Shown here piece by piece: positions 13,723 through 18,183 of a stretch of 18,183 nt of DNA. The notes beneath the pieces are model-generated. The model had not been told where the DNA came from and did not search any database. It was given only the letters and a program-made list of their open reading frames with translations. Origin of the DNA: an uncultured Christensenella sp. Lineage in GTDB: Bacteria > Bacillota > Clostridia > Christensenellales > DTU072. Positions within the stretch are counted from its first letter, which is position 1; every line of letters begins with the position of its first letter. A program made the position numbers and the translations under genes. The stretch covers positions 1 through 18,183 of the forward strand of contig CAJLYQ010000041.1 of NCBI GenBank assembly GCA_905210905.1. Reading direction: 5' to 3'.

Positions 13723-14001
13723 CTAGTTCTTTCCGCCTGTCGTTTTGCTTCCGGCATGTCCGCGGAACGTACGGGTGGGTGCGAATTCTCCGAGTTTTAA
13801 CCCAACCATATCTTCGGTGATGTATACGGGAACGTGCTTCTTTCCGTCGTGTACCGCGATAGTATGTCCGACAAACTCGGGGTATATCGTGGAGGCACGC
13901 GACCACGTTTTGATTACTTTCTTTTCGTTCGCCTCGTTCATCGCGAGAATCTTCTTTTTAAGACTTTCTTCGACGTAAGGCATTTTGTTCGCTCTACTCA
14001 T
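13723..14001 (-). CDS. rpsS: 30S ribosomal protein S19
   Basis: 92 aa, normal length. S19 lies in the 30S head with S13 and touches the A-site tRNA. IKTWSRASTIYPEFVGHTIAVHDGKKHVPVYITEDMVG (about residues 30-67) and the end KLGEFAPTRTFRGHAG are diagnostic. AGGAGG lies before the ATG. It lies 10 bases after rplB, and its TAG overlaps the ribosome site of rplV. Confidence 0.99.
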   Translation of the reverse strand: MSRANKMPYVEESLKKKILAMNEANEKKVIKTWSRASTIYPEFVGHTIAVHDGKKHVPVYITEDMVGLKLGEFAPTRTFRGHAGSKTTGGKN

Positions 14002-14011
14002 TTGCGTCCTC

Positions 14012-14839
14012 CTAGTTTATACGTTTAATGATGAATCTCGAAGAAGGTTTCTTCTTTCTACGGGTCTTGTAACCGAGTGCCGGTTTACCCCACGGAGTTA
14101 CAGGTCCGGGCAAACCGATCGGGCTCTTACCTTCACCGCCGCCGTGCTTGTGGTCGCAAGGATTCATTACGACACCGCGTACGGTCGGCTTAACGCCCAT
14201 ATGTCTTTTTCTGCCCGCTTTACCCAAACTTACGATTTCGTGTTCGAGATTGCCTACCTGACCGATGGTCGCACGGCATTCGAGCGGTACGTAACGCATT
14301 TCGCCGCTAGGCATACGCAACGTCGCTTTGCCGTTTTCTTTCGCCATAAGTTGCGCCGCGCTGCCCGCGCTTCTCGCAATCTGTCCGCCGCGCTTCGGTT
14401 GGAACTCGATGTTATGAACCATCGTACCTACGGGAATGTCTTTGAGCATCAGGCAGTTGCCTACTTTGATGTCCGCGTTTTCTCCGCTGACGATTTTGTC
14501 GCCCACGCTGAGTCCGAGAGGCGCGAGAATGTATCTCTTTTCGCCGTCCGCATACGCTACGAGCGCGATGTTTGCCGAACGGTTCGGATCGTATTCGATG
14601 CTCTTAACGGTTGCGGGAATGTTGTCCTTGTTGCGTTTGAAGTCAACGATACGATATTTTTGTCTGTTTCCTCCGCCGATGTGTCTGACGGTAATTCTGC
14701 CTGCCGCGTTTCTTCCGCCCGTCTTGTTTTTGCTTTCGAGCAAACTCTTCTCGGGTTTAACAGCGGTGATTTCCGCAAAATCACTTACAGTGTATTGTCT
14801 GCGGCCGGGGGTTATTGCCTTAAATCTTTTAATACCCAT
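14012..14839 (-). CDS. rplB: 50S ribosomal protein L2
   Basis: 275 aa, normal length. L2 is a core protein near the peptidyl-transferase centre and an intersubunit bridge. The N-terminal OB domain (GGRNAAGRITVRHIGGGNRQKYRIVDF, about 41-67) and the C-terminal SH3-like domain (MVHNIEFQPKRGGQIARSAGS, about 140-160) are typical. The functional histidine loop, usually NPVDHPHGGGEG, reads NPCDHKHGGGEG at 226-237: Cys228 and Lys231 replace Val and Pro, while His230 and His232 are kept. GGGAGG lies before the ATG. It lies 15 bases after rplW. Confidence 0.98.
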   Translation of the reverse strand: MGIKRFKAITPGRRQYTVSDFAEITAVKPEKSLLESKNKTGGRNAAGRITVRHIGGGNRQKYRIVDFKRNKDNIPATVKSIEYDPNRSANIALVAYADGEKRYILAPLGLSVGDKIVSGENADIKVGNCLMLKDIPVGTMVHNIEFQPKRGGQIARSAGSAAQLMAKENGKATLRMPSGEMRYVPLECRATIGQVGNLEHEIVSLGKAGRKRHMGVKPTVRGVVMNPCDHKHGGGEGKSPIGLPGPVTPWGKPALGYKTRRKKKPSSRFIIKRIN

Positions 14840-14854
14840 TTTGAACCTCCCTTG

Positions 14855-15145
14855 TTACGATAAACTTTCGAAGAATTCGATGGGCTTGCTGTCCTTGGTT
14901 AACTTTACGTAAGCCTTTCTGAAAGCGGACTGTCTGCCTTCGTTTCTTCCCATACGCTTGATTTTTCCGTCGTAGTTGACTACGTTCACTCTGGCAACCT
15001 TTACGCCGAACGCTTGTTCTACCGCATTCTTTACGTCGAATTTCGTAGCGTTTTTGTCAACGATGAACGTGTAATTCTTTTCGGGTATTCCGGCGTAACT
15101 CTTTTCGCTGAGTACCGGTTTCTTAATAACGTCGTAAGCTGTCAT
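14855..15145 (-). CDS. rplW: 50S ribosomal protein L23
   Basis: 96 aa. L23 frames the tunnel exit and docks trigger factor and the signal recognition particle. DVIKKPVLSEKSYAGI at the N-terminus, YTFIVDKNATKFDVKNAVEQAFGVKVARVNVVNY (about 26-59) and GRNEGRQSAFRKAYVKL are typical. The ATG at 15145 overlaps the rplD stop by one base (TAATG), with GGAGG inside rplD. It lies 15 bases before rplB. Confidence 0.98.
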   Translation of the reverse strand: MTAYDVIKKPVLSEKSYAGIPEKNYTFIVDKNATKFDVKNAVEQAFGVKVARVNVVNYDGKIKRMGRNEGRQSAFRKAYVKLTKDSKPIEFFESLS

Positions 15146-15765
15146 TATTCGTTTGCCTCCTCGATTACCTTAATAGCGTCTACCGTGACGAACACTTTAC
15201 CCGCTCTTACCAAATCGTAAACGTTGATAAGGGACGCGTCGCAAACTTCCGCTTCGGGAAGGTTGTTGGTCGCTCTGACGACGTTTTCGTTTTGCTCGCC
15301 GAGTACGAACAACGCTTTCTTACCGGCTTCGAGGTTTTTGCAAACTTCCGCCATAAGTTTCGTTTTGCCTTCGGCAAGTTCGATTTTGTCGAGAACGACG
15401 AATTCGTTCTGGTTGACTTTCTGACTGAGAGTGCTTACCATAGCGGCAGCCTTCATTCTCTTGTTTATTTTTTTGGAGAAATCTCTCGGCTTCGGTGCGA
15501 ACACCACTCCGCCGTGTCTCCATTGCGGCGAACGGATACTTCCCTGTCTCGCTCTGCCGGTGCCCTTTTGTCTCCAAGGTTTGATACCGCCCCCTCTTAC
15601 TTCCGTACGGGTAAGAGTGCTTTTCGTTCCTTGTCTTTTGTTGGCGAGTTGCGCAACGACAACCTGATGAATAAGGGCTTCGTTGTATTCCGCTCCGAAA
15701 ACTTTATCGCTTACGGTAACGGTTCCCACTTCTTTTCCTAACGTATTGAAAACCTTTAATTCCAT
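15145..15765 (-). CDS. rplD: 50S ribosomal protein L4
   Basis: 206 aa, normal length. L4 extends a loop into the exit tunnel (KQGTKSTLTRTEVRGGGIKPWRQKGTGRARQGS, about 44-76). The globular Rossmann-like part follows, ending in VYDLVRAGKVFVTVDAIKVIEE. In E. coli L4 also represses its own S10 operon by binding the leader; whether that happens here is open, though the S10 leader is strongly folded. The AGGAGGTA site overlaps the rplC stop. Confidence 0.98.
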   Translation of the reverse strand: MELKVFNTLGKEVGTVTVSDKVFGAEYNEALIHQVVVAQLANKRQGTKSTLTRTEVRGGGIKPWRQKGTGRARQGSIRSPQWRHGGVVFAPKPRDFSKKINKRMKAAAMVSTLSQKVNQNEFVVLDKIELAEGKTKLMAEVCKNLEAGKKALFVLGEQNENVVRATNNLPEAEVCDASLINVYDLVRAGKVFVTVDAIKVIEEANE

Positions 15766-15776
15766 ATCTCTACCTC

Positions 15777-16418
15777 CTACGCCTTGACAATCACAAGACT
15801 GCCTTTGGGTCCGGGAATGCCGCCTTTTACGAAAAGCAGGTTTCTCGCGGCGTCAATACGTACGACTTCAAGGTTCTTGATAGTAACTTGTTCGTTACCG
15901 TATTGTCCGGGCATATGTTTGTTTTTGAAAACTCTGCTCGGGTCGGAGTTCGCGCTCATGGAACCTACCGATCTGTGGATAGGACCGGTACCATGGGACA
16001 TAGAACCGACTCTCTGCTGATTCCATCTCTGAATAACGCCGGTATAACCTCTGCCTCTGGTCTTACCTACGACGGCAACCTTGTCTCCTACGACGAACTT
16101 GTCGCAAGTAACGGTATCGCCTACGTTGTAACCTTCCATATTCTCGAAACGGAACTCGTGAAGGAACTTTTTGGGAGCAACTCCCGCTTTCGCGAAATGT
16201 CCCGCCAAAGGTTTGGTAACGTTTTTGCACTTTCCGTCTCTGTTTTGCTTAGCGTCCGCAAAACCGAGTTGAACGGAAGCGTAACCTTCTTTTTCAACGG
16301 TTTTGATTTGTACTACCGCGCAAGGACCCGCCTCGATAACGGTAACGGGAATCATCGTGCCGTTTTCCGTAAATATTTGGCTCATTCCCAACTTGCGTCC
16401 TAAAATGCCTTTGTTCAT
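15777..16418 (-). CDS. rplC: 50S ribosomal protein L3
   Basis: 213 aa, normal length. L3 binds the 3' end of 23S rRNA early in assembly and sends a finger toward the peptidyl-transferase centre. GILGRKLGMSQIF (residues 4-16), VGKTRGRGYTGVIQRWNQQR, SHGTGPIHRSVGSMSANSDPSRVFKNKHMPGQYGNE and GGIPGPKGSLV are recognisable. The central finger uses the RWNQ/GTGPIHR variant in place of the RHGF/GSKFHR form of Bacillus and E. coli, which as I recall fits Clostridia. AGGAGG lies 5 bases before the ATG, 12 bases after rpsJ. Confidence 0.98.
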   Translation of the reverse strand: MNKGILGRKLGMSQIFTENGTMIPVTVIEAGPCAVVQIKTVEKEGYASVQLGFADAKQNRDGKCKNVTKPLAGHFAKAGVAPKKFLHEFRFENMEGYNVGDTVTCDKFVVGDKVAVVGKTRGRGYTGVIQRWNQQRVGSMSHGTGPIHRSVGSMSANSDPSRVFKNKHMPGQYGNEQVTIKNLEVVRIDAARNLLFVKGGIPGPKGSLVIVKA

Positions 16419-16430
16419 ATAAGCCTCCTA

Positions 16431-16739
16431 TTATAACTTGATTTGGATATCTACGCCCGCGGGAAGATCGAGTTTCATAAGAGCCTCCGTAGTTTTGCCC
16501 GTAGCGTTGTAGATGTCGATAAGTCTTTTGTGCGTACGCAATTCGAACTGTTCTCTCGAATCCTTATACTTGTGCGTAGCGCGCAAAATCGTAACGATTT
16601 CTTTCTCTGTCGGCAACGGAATCGGACCCGAAACGCTTGCGCCGGTACGTTTTACCGCGTCAACGATTTTCGCTGCCGAGTTGTCGATCAGATTGTGGTC
16701 ATAGGCTTTGAGTTTAATCCTAATCTTTTGACCTGCCAT
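16431..16739 (-). CDS. rpsJ: 30S ribosomal protein S10 (NusE)
   Basis: 102 aa, exactly the usual length. S10 is a 30S head protein and, as NusE, part of the antitermination complex that links transcription to translation. IRIKLKAYDHNLID (6-19), SGPIPLPTEKE and YKDSREQFELRTHKRLIDI (about 58-76) are diagnostic. The loop before KDSREQFE reads RATHKY where many S10 proteins have RSPHVN. AGGAGG lies 8 bases before the ATG. It is the first gene of the cluster, behind its own promoter and leader. Confidence 0.99.
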   Translation of the reverse strand: MAGQKIRIKLKAYDHNLIDNSAAKIVDAVKRTGASVSGPIPLPTEKEIVTILRATHKYKDSREQFELRTHKRLIDIYNATGKTTEALMKLDLPAGVDIQIKL

Positions 16740-16898
16740 TTTTCTTACCTCCTGTATTTTTGCCTAACGAATTTTTTACCGTATTTCGGCTCGGGTCGGC
16801 TACCCTCGCCTCAGTTAGTCGCGCCGTCTTGCGACGCGTAAGTCCGTGGAAACTATCCGTGTGTGTCCGGGAACCTCCCACATCAACCCTTACGGCAA
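16740..16898 (-). promoter_or_regulatory. Folded 5' leader of the S10 operon
   Basis: About 160 nt run from the predicted transcription start to the rpsJ ATG. In minus-strand order: CGTAAG (16889-16894) can pair with CTTACG (16837-16842), enclosing a small hairpin with GGGA/TCCC arms inside TGTGGGAGG...GGACACA. Next is CGTC-GCAA-GACG, a four-base-pair stem with a GNRA tetraloop. Last is a hairpin at 16788-16810 with outer GGC/GCC, a GA-opposite-GA internal loop and inner GGGT/ACCC, itself enclosed by CTAAC/GTTAG (16814-16818, 16764-16768). No T-run follows these stems, so this looks like a protein- or translation-responsive leader and not an attenuator. Regulation by L4 or another protein is inference. 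Confidence 0.6.
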
Positions 16899-16903
16899 TC
16901 GCC

Positions 16904-16933
16904 ATTGTATCACAAACGAACTGCCGTTGTCAA
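16904..16933 (-). promoter_or_regulatory. Sigma-A-type promoter of the S10-spc-alpha cluster
   Basis: On the minus strand TTGACA (16928-16933) and TACAAT (16904-16909) are 18 bases apart, with a TG one base before the -10 (extended -10). The expected start is around 16897. It lies about 160 bases before rpsJ and is the only strong promoter seen ahead of the S10 genes. Confidence 0.88.
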
Positions 16934-16945
16934 ACGTATTACACG

Positions 16946-16975
16946 GTATTTTGAAGAAAAAAATTGATTTTTTTA
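16946..16975 (-). promoter_or_regulatory. A/T tracts upstream of the S10 promoter, possible UP element
   Basis: Runs of seven A and seven T (AAAAAAAT, then ATTTTTTT with two bases between) followed by TTCAAAATA lie 13-42 bases upstream of the -35. This placement fits an UP element read by the alpha C-terminal domain, as at strong rRNA and r-protein promoters. The arms are also complementary, but without GC pairs they are a poor terminator. Confidence 0.45.
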
Positions 16976-16978
16976 CGA

Positions 16979-17011
16979 GAAAATAAAAGTTTTATCAGCG
17001 GAACCTCGCCG
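16979..17011 (-). terminator. Weak candidate terminator of the kinase gene
   Basis: Reading from the kinase, a 5-bp stem (CGGCG with CGCTG, one G-U, about 16996-17011) is followed by a T-rich stretch (ACTTTTATTTTC, 16979-16990). The stem is short, so termination would be partial at best and read-through into the S10 operon is possible. Confidence 0.3.
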
Positions 17012-17043
17012 TGCGTGTCGAGCCGGTTGTCTTCTCTTCGCGC

Positions 17044-17065
17044 CGACGGTTTCTCCGCCGTTTTT
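17044..17065 (+). terminator. Plus-strand terminator-like hairpin over the kinase stop codon
   Basis: Plus-strand CGACGG (17044-17049) and CCGCCG (17055-17060) pair with one G-U across a five-base loop, followed by TTTTT (17061-17065). The T-run is on the plus strand, opposite to the flanking genes, so if it works it would stop antisense transcripts entering the kinase gene. On the minus strand no T-run follows it. Confidence 0.4.
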
Positions 17066-18128
17066 AATCTGCCAAAAAGGTTATTCTTCCGTAGAAAATA
17101 ACGCTTAAAATATCAAAAATGTACGTAAAAGGCATCATAAACATCGCTATCCACGCCCCGGCAAGGGTTTTGGCGTAATGTCTTTCGCCGAAACGGATCA
17201 TTCGGTAAATAAATCCGAAAAACATTCCGAAAAAGAAAACGACGCAGAATTTTAACACAAACGGCGATTCGTCGAACCTTTCGGTAGCGGTTTTCGCCTC
17301 GCTCGCTTTGAGCGGCAGGATTACGGTAAAGGTACTGCCTTTGCCTTTTTTGCTTTTAACAGTTATATCTCCGCCGTGCTCGACGACGATTTCCTTCGCA
17401 ACGTAAAGACCGAGTCCGCTGTCGCCGCCCGTTCTCGCCTTGTCTTCCATAAAGAACTTATCGAAAACGTACGGAAGGTTTTCTTCGGATATGCCCGAAC
17501 CGCCGTCTTTTACCGAAACGGCGATTTTGCCGTTGCGTACGGAAAACTTTACCGATATTTTGCTCCCCTTGGGGCTGTACTTTACGGCGTTGGTCACGAT
17601 ATTCTGCACGACGCGCGACATTTTTTTGCGGTCGACGACTATTCTCGCGTCTTTCGGCACTCTTCCCGTTTTAAGAACGAGTCCGCGACTTTCGGCGAAA
17701 ACTCTTTGTCTTTCGAACTCGGCAGTGAAAAACGCTCTCGCGTTAAGGGTTTCCTTAAAATCCCCTTCTCCGTCCGCCACCGCCCTCGCCGCGTCGGTCA
17801 GATTGGACACCGTTTCGCTCATCTGCTCGGCTTTTTCTTTGATGACGGCAAGATAATCCTTGTCGTCCATTCCGTCGCTTATGCACTCCGCCGCACCCAT
17901 AATAACGGCTATCGGCGTTTTCAAATCGTGCGCCACCCCGGCGGCGTCCGTGCTGTTTTTTATTTTTAACCGCTTGACTTCGGTTTCGCTGCGCTCGATG
18001 TTGCTTCGGATGCTTTCGAGAATACGCACCCACTCGTGCGATACGTTTCTCCTGTCGATCGCCCCGTAATTACCGTCGGCAAACCGCAAAAGAATTCTCT
18101 TTATAGCGTCCGCTTCTCTCTTTCTCAT
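17064..18128 (-). CDS. Histidine kinase with C-terminal transmembrane segments
   Basis: 354 aa. Residues 1-60 form a charged, HAMP-like/coiled-coil region with no N-terminal membrane helix. The HisKA helix follows (AHDLKTPIAVI, phospho-acceptor His67). The ATPase domain has the N box (VVQNIVTNAVKYS, Asn176 and Asn180), G1 (VKDGGSGI, Asp208), the F box (YVFDKFF) and G2 (GDSGLGL, 235-241). After residue 285 come two hydrophobic segments, about 289-311 and 322-346, ending GRITFLAD. Sensor kinases normally carry membrane helices at the N-terminus, so this order is unusual. The ATG at 18128 follows AAGGAAACGGGA; an in-frame TAA lies 24 bases upstream, so no longer protein is possible. Its response regulator is not in the window; ligand and targets are unknown. 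Confidence 0.88.
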   Translation of the reverse strand: MRKREADAIKRILLRFADGNYGAIDRRNVSHEWVRILESIRSNIERSETEVKRLKIKNSTDAAGVAHDLKTPIAVIMGAAECISDGMDDKDYLAVIKEKAEQMSETVSNLTDAARAVADGEGDFKETLNARAFFTAEFERQRVFAESRGLVLKTGRVPKDARIVVDRKKMSRVVQNIVTNAVKYSPKGSKISVKFSVRNGKIAVSVKDGGSGISEENLPYVFDKFFMEDKARTGGDSGLGLYVAKEIVVEHGGDITVKSKKGKGSTFTVILPLKASEAKTATERFDESPFVLKFCVVFFFGMFFGFIYRMIRFGERHYAKTLAGAWIAMFMMPFTYIFDILSVIFYGRITFLAD

Positions 18129-18183
18129 TCCCGTTTCCTTTTTTTCTTAACCGAGCGCAAATATTTCCCGTTATAATAGGGTG

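Noticed and set aside
16720..16905. A 61-codon frame in the S10 leader starting MAIAVRVDVGG
   Set aside because: Its ATG lies in the -10 box, upstream of the expected start of transcription, there is no ribosome site, and it runs into rpsJ in another frame.
16951..16974. A/T inverted repeat (AAAAAAAT/ATTTTTTT) as a terminator
   Set aside because: The stem has no GC pairs and a two-base loop; its position upstream of the -35 fits an UP element better.
1..18183. CRISPR array, insertion sequence, prophage, toxin-antitoxin, tRNA or rRNA gene
   Set aside because: I saw no regular repeats, transposase motifs, terminal inverted repeats or RNA gene sequence; nearly all of the window is accounted for by conserved housekeeping genes.

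Overview
The window is one long stretch of ribosomal-protein genes, almost all on the minus strand. It is a continuous S10-spc-alpha supercluster that reads from right to left: rpsJ, rplC, rplD, rplW, rplB, rpsS, rplV, rpsC, rplP, rpmC, rpsQ, rplN, rplX, rplE, rpsN, rpsH, rplF, rplR, rpsE, rpmD, rplO, secY, adk, map, a KOW-domain gene, infA, rpmJ, then after a 313-base gap rpsM, rpsK, rpsD, rpoA, rplQ. A YwaF/TIGR02206-type membrane protein follows at the left end. A histidine kinase with transmembrane segments at its C-terminus lies upstream of rpsJ at the right end.

The organism is most likely a low-to-mid-GC Firmicute of the class Clostridia. The evidence is the gene order with adk-map-KOW-infA-rpmJ, the zinc (C+) forms of S4, S14, L24, L36 and Adk, an enlarged L17 of a kind seen in Clostridia, strong AGGAGG ribosome sites and TTGACA/TATAAT promoters. 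The sequence alone does not fix an order or genus.

Three sigma-A-type promoters are visible. One (16904-16933) drives the S10 operon through a folded leader of about 160 nt. One (4157-4186) sits just after rpmJ and drives rpsM-rpsK-rpsD-rpoA-rplQ through a leader of about 270 nt with several hairpins and a two-copy motif. One (854-882) drives the membrane protein, whose ATG is only a few bases from the expected transcription start. A strong hairpin terminator (899-925) closes the alpha operon. Genes are packed tightly: gaps are mostly 8-20 bases and five junctions are TAATG stop/start overlaps.

Together the genes make much of both ribosomal subunits, the SecY translocation channel, RNA polymerase alpha, IF-1, adenylate kinase and methionine aminopeptidase. 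This is a housekeeping region, and I see no mobile element, CRISPR array, tRNA/rRNA or defence system. The points most worth a second look are the two operon leaders, the unusual kinase architecture, the probable leaderless gene, and lineage-specific changes in L2, S3, L24, L17, L22 and Adk.
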